Assembly: GCA_007258455.2 (NCBI GenBank)
Contig: VDFB02187802.1
Span: forward strand, 1 to 64,000
DNA length: 64,000 nt
Reading direction: 5' to 3'
From: Sequoia sempervirens
Taxonomy: Eukaryota > Streptophyta > Pinopsida > Cupressales > Cupressaceae
This document shows, piece by piece, positions 45,356-56,677 of this stretch (positions are counted from its first letter, which is position 1; each line of letters starts with the position of its first letter). The position numbers and the translations under genes are program-made. The notes beneath the pieces are model-generated. The model worked only from the letters and a program-made list of their open reading frames with translations. It did not search any database and was not told the DNA's origin.

Positions 45356-48300
45356 TCATATATATAGGAACACCAAAACACACCAAACACCAAAACATAA
45401 CATAAGATTCTTTATACGAACTCTTCTCCTCTTCTCCCCCTTTGACATCCAGGACAAAGGATTGGGAAAAGATAAAAAAGCTTCAAATAAAGAACTGGGG
45501 GCACCCTGTAACTCCTTAAGAATCACTTCCCAAGCTGGCTTTCTATCATCCCAAACTCCTTTTTCCTTGGAAAGAGTTTTATGCAAAGATTAAAATTCTT
45601 CTAGGAATTCTTCTCCTTCTTCTAGAGTGGATGGAACAACATTCATCTTCTCAATTTTTTCTGCTTCCATCAATGCATTTGATATAGAGACATGTCTGGG
45701 AATAGCCAAGTCTCCAACCTGGGCATAACGTCTCATAGCATCTTCTTTCTACCTCTGCAGGATGAAAAATTTTCTCTGAAGATTTGCAATAGAAACTCAT
45801 CCAACATAGTTTCTATCATCTGCAACCTTATAATCTCTAGAGACATCTACAAGTTGAGACTCGATCGACTCCATTAATTCCTTGATACCTCGAGTGGCTT
45901 TAGGCCACTTCATGCAATAGACAAATAGCAGTTGGGCTTCCTCATCACATTCTCTTACTTCTTTCAAAGTTTGCAAAGCCCTATCTCATGTAATTGTACA
46001 CTTGTCCTGCAGAAATAACATTCTTTTCTCTAGTAGACTTAACTCCACTTCTTTTGTAGTATGTACCTTGAGGTTAGACGTGTACTCTTTGACTGAATCA
46101 ACTATAAGCTTTAAATTTTTAATTGGAGCTAAAGAGTTATCTATTGTAACACTGAGAGTTGTCTCCTGTAAAGCTTTAATAGCTTCATTTATCAATTCAT
46201 TTCCCTTTTGATATGACTTTTTAGCTTCTTGTGTGACAAAGTTGAGAAAGGTACCACTTACTTTTATTCTATCACCTGGTGTAATCTTGGTCAATTCCAC
46301 ATAACCTGATGTGATGACAGCTTAACTAGCTCGGGTGGAAGCAAAGGTTGAAGTATAGTTTTCCTTGAAAGAAGACATTTAAGGGTACTACTTGATGATT
46401 CTCTAGATGGCTTTGATAGCTCAGAACCTTTGGGAATTTCTCCTTTGCTCTTCTCAGCCAAAATGGCTTTCTTGTCTTCTTCTTTCTTCTTTTCTTCTTC
46501 ATTTTCTTCTTCTTCTTCTTTATCTTTTTCTTCTTCTCTAGATGAATTTCCAAAGGATTTATCTCTATTTTATTTCTCCCTTTTATCCTCATCATCCTTT
46601 TCATTATTCTTCTTTTTTTCCTTACTCCCTTCACTTTCATCTTTGCTTTTCTCATCCCTATTTTTGGTAGATTCTTGATGTTCTTCTTGCTTACCACTGA
46701 AATGATCTTTATGTTCATCATTAGAACTTTTGCTAGTTGTCTCTTTTGTGTCAATCGGAGGGGCAAGAGTCTCTGAATCATCATGTATCTCACCAACAGT
46801 ATCCAAGACTAGGTTATCCATCACTATTGTAGCATCAATATGTAGTTGTGCTTGAGCTATGTGGGACAAAGAGTTGGTCCTTGTCCCATAACTCCATGCC
46901 AGTTGTCTAATTACTTCTTGGGTTTCTTGTCTCACTTTTTCTATATTCTCTTGCTCCTTAGTCATTAACATATTAACTCTATGCTTGACTCTAAATAGAG
47001 TAGAGCATTCTTTTAACAGATTGGTAGCTTCTACTTCAGAAAGAGATGAACCACAAGAATTTATAGCATCACTTCTCATCTTATCTTCAACACTCATAGC
47101 CTCCTACCTTCTATGTAATAAAGCTTCCCCTACATTTTCAGTTACTTTGGACTATATGTCTCCATACTTACATTAAAAATAATTATATACTGAATACATG
47201 AATTTATGATGGTTTCCTTCCCTTCATCATTAACCTTTCCAAATAACTCAGTAGTTGACATGAGATCATTGTCAATCAAATTATTTACTAGGGCTCCTAG
47301 ATCTCAAGATAGTTGATCACTTATCAGAGGAGATCCAAGCATGTCCTCCATAGGATCAGATGAGCCTTCTTCATTCTTCTTTTTATGTACATGGATTCAA
47401 TAAGTATCCTCCTTTTCCTTTGTCTCCTCATCCGTGGAGATATCAACTCTAGTTTTGGCTTCTTCATAGGAGGTACTACTCATTTTCTTTATTTTCAATT
47501 GATGCTCTTCTTCTATGCCAAGTTCTATTTCTTCTTGAATAGCATCACTCAGATTTTCTTTCTTGTTGGCTTTTTGTTTTACTCTTCTTCTTTCTGAAGT
47601 AGTAGATGGTGCAGCAAGAGGTATGACCTTTCTCTTAGATGCCCAAGTACTGGGACCAATAAGGGCATCAACATCAACTGATGCATGGGGACTTTGTTCT
47701 TTCCTCTTTCCCTTCTCAATATTAGCAGTACTGGAAGTGGAAATACTGGAGATAGGTGTTGGTGCAACACCGAAAGATAGTCTTCTTGATTTCCTCGGTC
47801 TAGAGGGTTGTTCGGAATATTTATCTTTTCTTTCATCAAGGGCCTCCTTTAGTTGTTCTATATCATCCTTAAAGAATTTTTTTCCTTAGAAGAAAGCTCC
47901 AACTTTCTTTCTTATTTTAGATGTGGTAGCCTCTAAATGTACTTTAGTCGATTTCTCCTCATATGTTCCATGCTTAGGTAGAGAGGGGTCCTTAGGACTA
48001 CTCAATAGAATCTTAATGTACCTCTCTGCCACTTGTTCATCAATCTCATATCCCAGTGGTTCAATCCATCAAATTTTGGGTTCAACAGCCTCTATAATGC
48101 ATTCATTTGTAGTTACAAGAAATGTTATCTCCTTCTCATACTTCTTCACTAGACTCCTTGTAATTTGGTCTCTTTCATGCATCTCATTCTGAAATACTGC
48201 AAAGAAAGCAGTTAGGGCATTGTTTTGTGCTCTAAATTCTTCTAGACTGCATAAATTATCAAAAATATGATGAGCAATTTGCATGTTTCCATCCCATATT

Positions 48301-48400
48301 ATGCCTTTTCTTGCTAGTAACTCCCTCAGGAAATAAAAGAACAAACAAACAACTAAAGCACCAAATTTAAATGGATGCTTCTTTACCTTAGTCATACTTA
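45356..48400 (-). pseudogene. Unknown ORF2 of the pol-less element, C-terminal segment
   Basis: It continues from 54,324 once the TIR element is removed. It starts MTKVKKHPFKFGALVVCLFF, hydrophobic and globular in look. Next come a region with basic clusters (PRPRKSRRLSFG-like and STWASKRKVIP), which could be nuclear localisation signals, and a Lys/Glu-rich run (46,430-46,680). The end is a long helical, coiled-coil-like segment (45,400-46,300). With 54,324-55,070 the full ORF is about 1,260 codons. Stops and shifts are present. I do not recognise the family; a distant link to plant transposon proteins of the PF20167 type is possible but unproven. It sits where pol would be. Confidence 0.65.
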
Positions 48401-49039
48401 GTGTTGATGGTCAATATAACATAGCAATGTTAAATAGAATATTTCTACCCTATTTCTCCTAAAAAAGATAGATAACCTAAAGCAACCTATCTTCCAAGGT
48501 CTTTGTAGTTGGTTCTCGACTATGTTGATGTTATTCAGTGGCCTATGCAACTATAATGTTCAAGGGGCCTGCTGGTAAAAGGGATACAAACTGCATCATA
48601 TAAATTAATCTACATTTGGGGGTGTAAATAAATATCAAAAGATAGGACAGAGCTCAGGATAGAAAAATATGGATGTAAATTTCCTTTAATTCAGACATAC
48701 AAACTTCATAATGAGCATCATTTCCAAACAACCAAACCATAAAATGATACAATCTATAGCACAATCTATACCATTGCATTCATTCATAGTGCAAATTTAA
48801 GACATACAGATCATTCAACATTCATAAACTTCAAAATTAATAAGAACATATCATCAGCTCATCATTAAAATTCATAGATCAATGAACACAGAAAACCTCA
48901 TTCATAGATAACCCAATGAAAATAGCCTCAGATTCAGAATCTTCTATTGATTTTCACCAAATAAGAGACATTTATGTACAATATTCACTAGCATATGAAT
49001 GACTATTGTTCATTGACATCACCATTAAGACTAAAACTT
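48401..49039 (+). repeat. Left terminal inverted repeat
   Basis: Reverse-complementary to 53,688-54,322 along its whole length with scattered differences, from GTGTTGATGG to the inner end near CTAAAACT. Non-coding. Three ACTGTAAAAAT units follow it just inside (49,064-49,128). Confidence 0.9.
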
Positions 49040-49482
49040 GAAAATAACATAAAACTATATTAAAAACTGTAAAAATATCTAAGTTTCTTTGCATAAAAAC
49101 TGTAAAAATAGTTTTTTAAACTGTAAAAATTCTCCTAACTTCTCCTTAGGCTACTAATCTTTCTTCAATTAGCCAACACTTACAATATGGAGAGTAAAAT
49201 TACATATAGACCAGTCCTAACACTAATTCCTCCAGTCAAAAGAATGAGATCCAAAAATTTAGGGAATCACTAGAGCTACATGAGATGATTGCCCTATTGA
49301 TCTTTATTTCACTTGTTGATGACTTTGTATCAAAATCTGATGCACAAAGAGGGAAGGTAAAACTACTGGGAATCTCCATTTGAAGTTAGGCCAAGATCCT
49401 GCAGAATAGGAGAGGAAGAGGGAGTTGTCCAGCTGACCATGTCATTAGGTGTCCATCGGGAAAAAAATGTTCCACTACCACT

Positions 49483-52400
49483 TTATTCTTGCATTTTCTT
49501 CTCAAGCATGTACTCATCATAATTAGTAAACACTTGTTGGAGCACATCTTCATCTAGCCCGTCCACCCAACTGTCTTCAAACTTTATCCTTTTCAATTCT
49601 ATAGAAGCAAACTCTTGCATATCCCCAAGTTTAATAAGTTCTCTTCTAGAAGCCTTTATCTCCTCCTTGATGTCCATAAGTCTATCAATCAACAAGACAT
49701 CACCATCATCCCCCTTGTGCATTGCCTCCTCAAACCTACTATTCCACTTTTCCTTAAGTTTTTCAACAGGGAGGCCATCCTTCAAAGGGATGTCTTCATT
49801 TATAAGCATAGCAATGACTACTCCCAACTCCTTAATTTGTTCATTCAAATCTTTCCCAACCTGTTGTACCTCATTCCTATGATAAAAAATGATTGAGGCC
49901 CAGAACCTAAGAACGTTGATGGTATTTTCAATAAAGTTTTCATTATCCTCCTCAAGGATGGACTGCTCCACCAAAGTTTGTTTTGACAACTTATTGATGT
50001 CCTTCAACCTCTTTGTATATTCTCTATATTTATCCTCTTGTGTCCCAAGATCCTCAGCATGTGAATTCATGTCACTAACCAAATCCAATGCATCATTTAG
50101 AACTTTATAACTTTGAACAAGCAACTCCTCCACTTCTTGGTTCAACCGATCAATCCATCTGTCCAACATCCCTACCTTGCTTCCCATTTCAACAAGGTCA
50201 TTAACTTCTTTCTTTCTTAACAAAATGGGTGTTGTAGGAGCAAAATATTGTGCAAAAACAAGAGAGGATAGGTCCTTTAATAACCTATGCAATTGATCTA
50301 ATTGAGCCTTAAGCTCATCTTTCCTTTGCTAGTACTTCACCATACATGACTTGGTAAAAGATGCCACAATATCAATTAAGTCCATTTGCTGATTTCTTGT
50401 AGGCCTTCCCAAGTTTACAGTCCCTAGCTAATAATCACCTAACTTCATATTTGATATGTTCTTGTCTACCATTGGAATGGTACACTCAACCACAATCTCT
50501 CCAACATCTGTCAACCTGGTGGAGTGAAGGACCCTAGCCCTTTTCTTAGGCCTCTCCTTCTCAATCTCTTTCATCATTTCATCCCAGTTCAAAGGTTGGG
50601 GCTGGACTATTTGTTTCTTTTCTAGGTTGATCTTCAACCATGTTGGGGCAACAGGAGTAGTAACCACTTGTTGTGAGGAAGAAGCAGGGGTAGAGGAGAG
50701 AAGTTGCAAAATGGTTGCCTTAGGTTGAGAATCAACCTCTTGTTGTTGCTCCTTTTCTGTAGCTTCTTTTGCAAGCCTTTCAATTTTAGCCTTCTCCCTT
50801 TCCTCCTCTAATCTCCTCTGCTCATACATTTCATCTCTTTTTTTCTCTAATTCTTTGACTCTATCCCACATTTCCTTTGCTTTTTGCTCCTGCTTAGCCT
50901 GTTCTTATGCGTCCTTCTTCCTTAGCAAGAGCTCCTCTTCATCCTTATTTCTTTGAGCTTCCTCTATAGCCTTGAACTTGGCTTCCATGGCTTCTCTCTC
51001 TCTTCTTTGTTGATCCTTTTCTTTTTCCAATTCATGGATTTTCTACAACAGAGCTAACTTATCTCTTTCCTCCTTGAGTTTTAGCTTTGCTTCCTTTTGT
51101 TGTTGTAGGAGATCTTCCTTCTCCTTATGCTTCCTTGCAAGCTCTTCATCTTTGGCCTTAGCTTCTAATTCATGTTGTTTGGCCAGCACTTCAGCTTGTG
51201 CTTTAGCATCATCTTCTTTCTACTTTGCAAGTACCTCAGCTTGTGCTTTGGAATTTGTGTCTTTCTTAGCATCTTCAAACAATTTCCATTGATCCTCTAG
51301 AGTCAACATATGTTCTTCCTCAACATTTCCAATATTCCCAGCAGACACAACTTTGGCAGGCTCATCATCTGACTGTGTGGCCTTAGAATCAAAACCAATG
51401 TCATGAATTTCAACCTCCATTTCCTTTTGTTTATCCTTTTCATCCTAATCATGAAGGCTTCCTTGAGGTACTTCCCTCATGGACTCTTCTAGAAGGAGAG
51501 GTTGAGATGAAGTTCCTTCACCAGCAGTAGTAGCTTCTTCCCCTTGTGGCTCATGAGTATCTAGGGAAGGTATTTCTAGATTAGCCTCTCCTCTAGAGCT
51601 AGGAGGGAGATATTCTAATTGCTCCTTGGGAGCTATTCTCCTCTTTGTTCTCTTGTATCCTTGGGTGCCTTGTGCTTTCCTCTTCTTTGAAGTTTGAGCC
51701 TCTGGCTCCTTTATCCTCATCACTACCCATTGGATAATTCTATCCATTACTATCGTAGAAATCTGTTTAATATCAATAAATTCTTCCTCCTCCCAATTGA
51801 TGGGGTCCAAGTTCTTAGTACCAATGCTTTTTGCCTCATAGTCGGGATCCAAAACCACAACATCATGAAATAGTGTATCAGGAATGTCCTCTTTTATTCC
51901 AAACTCAATCATCAATGGAATAGGAAGCCTTTCATAGTTTCTCTTTCTGACATCATACTCATCTTGCAAATCCATCCAAAAATCTTCCAATATATTAAAA
52001 TTCTTCTCAAAAATAGTAGGAAGCAAACCATTCATCTTATGTGTTGGATCAAAATGCTTCTGGGATGTATACAATCCCAATCTTAAGTGACTCAACTCAT
52101 CACATACTACTTTTGCAGCCACAATATGAGGACAACTATATTCTCCCAACTTCATGGGAAACTTGTGGCATCTTGTTTTGTATTTACCTGCAAACTTGTC
52201 ATTGACCACCAAGGCCTGATATATGAATTCAATGAGGGCAATCCTATCATTGCACATCTTGGGAGTCGGTGAGGATTTCCATCAAATCCTTCCAACTGGA
52301 AGTAAGAGAACTTGGGGTATTGGATATACCAACATCCCCATTCAACAATGAACACCATGGCATCTCTACTCAACCTATATCCAACATCTCCAGTCAGTTG

Positions 52401-53369
52401 GTTAATGATTACATAAAGTAATGCATCATTAACCCTTCTATAATGCAACTCTGATGTTTGTAAGGTCAGTTGATCATAATTCCCCCATGCCTTCTTCTAT
52501 CAAAGAGCTTCCCCTAATGTTCCTACTGCATTCAATCTAGGAAAAATACCCATCCTTGCAGCAACATATACAACATATGAAGTCATGAAGAAGGTCTTTG
52601 TCTGATTCACCTTGATCATTTGATTGTGCAGGCTATCCAACAAGATCATTTCCCAATAAAATTGTTGCTTTCCATCCAAAATTCCGTCAATAAAAGGAAA
52701 CACCCACTCCTTGAAGCATGTAGAATCTCTTTTCCCAAATACCCTGGACAACATCACGATCAAATCATCAATATCCTTTTGGAAATATCCCCTCTTAGGT
52801 TGATCTGGCACCTTATTCAAAGACTTATTTTCAACCTTTAACCACTTCTTGTTCATGTGAGATCTATTGGATTCTTTATGGTTGTTGAATAATTGCAATG
52901 CCTCTACCTCATTCAGTTGCTTAGGGTTCTAATGGGTAGGAGCATTGAACATAAACTTCATCATTTGTGGGGAGAGATCAACGATTACATTGCCTTGAAT
53001 GTCCACACATTGCCTTGTTGCAAGGTTGTAAGCCCCTACTACTGTGATTATAAGCTCTGGACACTGGATTAATAGTGGGAAAATAGTCACATGTGCCAAC
53101 CCAAATTGGGCTATCCTCAAAGTTCACTCAATCACATCTTCAGAGAAAATGTCTACCAACAACTCCTCATAGTTGAATGGGCCTAGATTAGTATCGGTAA
53201 TATCAACCCAATCTTATTCTAGCTTGCTTGTGGTGAGAGTAGCACTCTTGTGCTTATATTTCAAGGTATAGGGCAACTACTCCACCTTTATCTTCTTAGG
53301 CTTCACTTGCCTTGAACTCTCAGAAGCATGGCCCTCCACTTGAGAAACCTCTCCAGATGCTCCTAACAT
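49483..53369 (-). pseudogene. Long unknown gene of the TIR element (~1,295 codons, several stops)
   Basis: An ATG at 53,369 opens MLGASGEVSQVEGHASESSR. The N-terminal ~550 residues look globular, with blocks such as GNVIVDLSPQMMKFMFNAPT, VFGKRDSTCFKEWVFPFIDG, TSYVVYVAARMGIFPRLNAV and the intact 270-codon frame 51,445-52,257 (CHKFPMKLGEYSCPHIVAAK). Then come basic/acidic linker (SKKRKAQGTQGYKRTKRR), an Ala/Glu/Lys/Gln-rich coiled coil (50,430-51,420) and a final helical domain (49,483-50,292). In-frame stops are few and mostly TAG/TAA at likely CAG, CAA or TGG codons, so loss is recent. No introns, transposase catalytic triad, helicase or zinc finger recognised. It could be a divergent transposase, an accessory protein or a captured gene. 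Confidence 0.7.
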
Positions 53370-53687
53370 TGCTTACTCTTGCAAAAAAACCCTAGATTAG
53401 ACCACTAGAAAGCATGAAAATCAATATTAGAAGATCACTTTTGATATTTCCCTGTCCTTCTCTGGGTAGTCTCTCATACTTAGTGAAATTTGAAACTCAT
53501 TGGAGGCAGAACCAGGAAGATATTAGGAATTAGAAAGCTTCTAACAAAGGTAGGATCGAGGTTGGGGTCAGCATTGGAATCAGAACCAGGATCAGAATAG
53601 AAACCAGACCCAAAACCATTCAATAGCTCCAAGTTCATTCTCCATTCCAATCCCGCTAAGTGTCTTTTCATAAAAAGCTATAAAAAA

Positions 53688-54322
53688 AGTTTCAGTCTTA
53701 ATGGTGATTTCAATGAACAATAGTCATGCGTATGCTAGTGAATGTTGTGCATAAATGTCTCTTATTTGGTGAAAATCAATAGAAGATTCCAAATTTGAGG
53801 CTATTTTCATTGGGTTATCTATGAATAAGGTTTTATGTGTTCATTGATCTATGAATTTTAATGATGAGCTAATGATATGTTCTTATTAATTTTGAAGTTT
53901 ATGAATGGTGAATGATTTGTATGTCTTGAATTTGCGGTATGAATGAATGCAATGGTATATATTGTGTTATAGATTGTATCATTTTATGGTTTGGTTGTTT
54001 GGAAATGATGCTCGCTATGAAGTTTGTATGTCTGAATTAAAGGAAATTTACATCCATATTTTGTTGTCTTAAACTCTATCCTATCTTTTGATATTTATTT
54101 ACACCCCAAAACATAGATTAATTTATATGATGCAGTTTGTATCCCTTTTACCAACATGCCCCTTGAACATTACAATTGCATAGGCCACTAAATAACATCA
54201 TCACAGTTGAGAACCAACTACAAAGACCTTGGAAGATAGGTTGCTTTAGGTTATCTATCTTTTTCAGGAGAAATAGGGTAGAAATATTTTGTCTAATGTT
54301 GTGTTATATTGACCATCAACAC
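53688..54322 (-). repeat. Right terminal inverted repeat
   Basis: Inverted copy of 48,401-49,039; it ends ...CCATCAACAC next to the TTA duplication. It lies about 320 bp upstream of the gene's ATG, so it probably supplies the promoter. Confidence 0.9.
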
Positions 54323-54323
54323 T

Positions 54324-55070
54324 TAGGTTCTCCATAAGTTGCAGCTTGAGCAACTCACAAAGATCAAAATATTTTCCATTCTCCACCATTTCATATGCAA
54401 TGTGAATTGTTGTAGAAGATACAAAATTTACTCAGTTGGTGAAATAGATTTTCTGCCCAATCATGATGGCAACATACTTGACAGCAAGGTTTTCAATAGA
54501 CTTTGTAGTTAAAGCTCTTTCATCAAATGTAGCACCAGACAACCTTGTGACTGCATCATTTTTCACCACCTTTAGAACTGGAATAGATCCAATATCACAA
54601 AGACCAATTATGGCTCAAATTGCCTCCTTGTTGATAACCCCTAGTTCATTTGCTCACAAAAAATTTCTATGAACCCTACTGAGGGCCATTCTAACAAACG
54701 TCACCTCACTCTCACTAGAAAAGTTTGGAAGCCAATTTCAAACGTTCAGCTTCATCCAAACTAGGTTTTTATATTCTAGCTTAAGCAATAGATCATCTCT
54801 TGTCAACTCACTATCACATAAATCCTTAATCTCTCGGTGATTGAATTCTTCTAGCTTCCCATGAATATATGTTCTTGTATCTTCAGTGGGTAGCACATGG
54901 CTCGGAATGTGTGAGAATGCACCCACAGGATCATTTTCATACACTTTTCATGAATATCTTATAAATTTGGGTTAGGATCTCTCAAATATTTCCATAACAG
55001 TAGGAGTGGCCATTCTCCTCAAATAACTTGAATATGCTTTAACAGAAAGTTCCTTCAACTTAAAATCCAT
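54324..55070 (-). pseudogene. Unknown ORF2 of the pol-less element, N-terminal segment
   Basis: An ATG at 55,070 begins MDFKLKELSVKAYSSYLRRM. It proceeds through VYENDPVGAFSHIPSHVLP, TRDDLLLKLEYKNLVWMKLN, an ALSRVHRNFL block, GLCDIGSIPVLKVVKNDAVT and NGKYFDLCELLKLQLMENL at the junction. The frame then passes into 48,400 once the TIR element is removed. Stops are few. No similarity to gag, protease, RT or integrase is visible. This looks like a conserved globular domain of its own. Confidence 0.65.
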
Positions 55071-55476
55071 AGAATTCAGATAACAAAGAATACCTTTTAT
55101 GCCTATCAAGAATTAGGGTTTTGATGTACGATGCTCTAAATTTCCTTCAACTCACTTCATATTTCACTGCTTCTTCCCAATTTCATAAATGTGCTTTGTC
55201 TTAACTTAGTTTCTTGCTTTATTACTTATGAATTTTTCCCTAATTCACATTTATTACCTTTCAACTTTTAAATTTGATAAAAACTTTATGAAACATACTG
55301 TAAACCAAAAAGGGTTCCGCAATTCTCTGGATCTGCTTATTTTTTGCTAGAGATTTCTCCAATGCCTTCAAAATGATGACTCATATCACATATCATTATG
55401 TCACTACTTGATACCTCATATATTGGGGGATTTTTAAATTTCTCTGTAACTGCTCCCCCTTAAACCATTATTGGGT

Positions 55477-56609
55477 TCATTTTTTGGAAGAGGTATCTGT
55501 ACCAGATGCAGATACAGAAGTATTTGACTCATCCTTTTTCTTAGGTTCTTCCTTTGTCCTCCAAATCTTTTCCATTTCTTCTCTTCCTTTGGTAGGATCT
55601 ACTTTGTTCACAGACTTGTTCTTTTCTTCCATATTAGGTTTCTTCCCAATTTTTCTCCTACAAAATTTTGAGATATGTCTTGGTTTGTTGCAAGTGTAGC
55701 ACACAACATATCTTTGATCAAACTAATTTTCATTTATCCTTGATCTGCACTGATTAGCCTTATGTCCAAAGATATTACATGTTTAAAAGTAGCCTTGAAA
55801 AGACTGAATCCTTCTACTAGCATTAAATTTGTTTAGCATTATCTGGCTTCTACATTTGGTAGCTCTATGTCCAAACTTATTGCAAACAAAGCATTGTCCA
55901 GCAAAGAATCCAACATTTTAACTCATTCTATTCTGATTCATTCTACTTCTACATTTTGTTGCTTTATAACCAAATTTATTGCATGAGAAAAAAAACCATT
56001 AAAATATGGGTACCTTTGAGCATTAGGTTATCAAATAGGAATCCTTTCGATATTCCTCCTTTGGTTCTTGATTTGATGAATATTGCCTTGAAACTTCTTT
56101 TGATTGTCCACTTTGTTGGAAATCGGTTTTTCCTTTGAGCTTTGTCCTTCTTCAAGTCCTAAACCACTTTTATCCTTAGGAGGTTTTCGAAATGCAATCA
56201 ACTCATCAAGCCTTGTAGAGCTTGTTTTGAATTTTTCTTCATGAGCTTTCACTTTTTCCAGATCAGATCTTCGGGTTAATACTTCTTGTTCAAGCTTTGT
56301 ACATTCATCAATTTTATTCTAAATCTTAGCTTTCTGACATTCCTCAATATATTTCTTTTCTTCTACTAGCACCTTCAGTTTGGCAATGTCTTCATTAGCC
56401 TTTTTCAATTGATCATTGACTTCTCTATGCCTTTCCTTAAACTTTTTGATCTACTCTCGTAACTTTCTAATGCATTCATTCACTTCCTTTAAGTTTCCTT
56501 TCAGTGTTTCCTTTTCATCTTCACTTTTGTCCAATTCTTCAAGGGTAGAATTGATTTCCTTAGATGCAGAGTTTTCTTTCAGAGGAACAAGATAGCTTTT
56601 GTTAGCCAT
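55477..56609 (-). pseudogene. Gag-like ORF1: coiled coil plus four zinc knuckles
   Basis: Begins MANKSYLVPLKENSASKEIN (ATG at 56,609), then a long Lys/Glu coiled coil, the copia-gag-like phrase FRKPPKDKSGLG (about 56,170-56,210), then four CCHC-type knuckles. They are FFSCNKFGYKATKC (first Cys and His lost), CFVCNKFGHRATKC (intact, 55,852-55,893), a third with a stop (TCNIFGHKANQC) and CYTCNKPRHISKFC (intact, 55,660-55,701). It ends in a Lys/Ser-rich tail. The usual N-terminal gag (UBN2) domain is missing. It probably binds RNA in a particle. Stops and shifts make it inactive here. Confidence 0.78.
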
Positions 56610-56662
56610 GTATTCAAATTTCGGGACCTTTCTCAAGTTGTAAGGATTCTTTAGAGGAACCA

Positions 56663-56675
56663 GGCTTTGATACCA
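56663..56675 (-). other. Primer binding site of the pol-less element
   Basis: TGGTATCAAAGCC on the minus strand, a one-base variant of the iMet PBS, two bases after the LTR. Confidence 0.88.
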
Positions 56676-56677
56676 AT

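Larger units (their letters stand above)
48401..54322 (-). mobile_element. TIR element with ~640-bp inverted ends and TTA target duplication
   Basis: The plus strand starts GTGTTGATGGTCAATATAAC at 48,401 and ends with its complement at 54,322. TTA flanks both sides (48,398-48,400 and 54,323-54,325). Removing the element plus one TTA rejoins ORF2 of the host element in frame. TIRs are about 640 and 635 bp. The interior carries one long minus-strand gene. A 3-bp TTA duplication fits PIF/Harbinger (TWA) targets, but the terminal bases and long TIRs are not typical, and no DDE transposase or Myb partner was recognised. The superfamily is therefore open. Confidence 0.88.

Noticed and set aside
46430..46678. 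Plus-strand Ser/Phe-rich frame as a gene
   Set aside because: It is the antisense of the Lys/Glu-rich run of the minus-strand ORF2.
49615..50110. Three plus-strand frames opposite the C-terminal helical domain
   Set aside because: Shadows of the minus-strand gene; no independent coding features.
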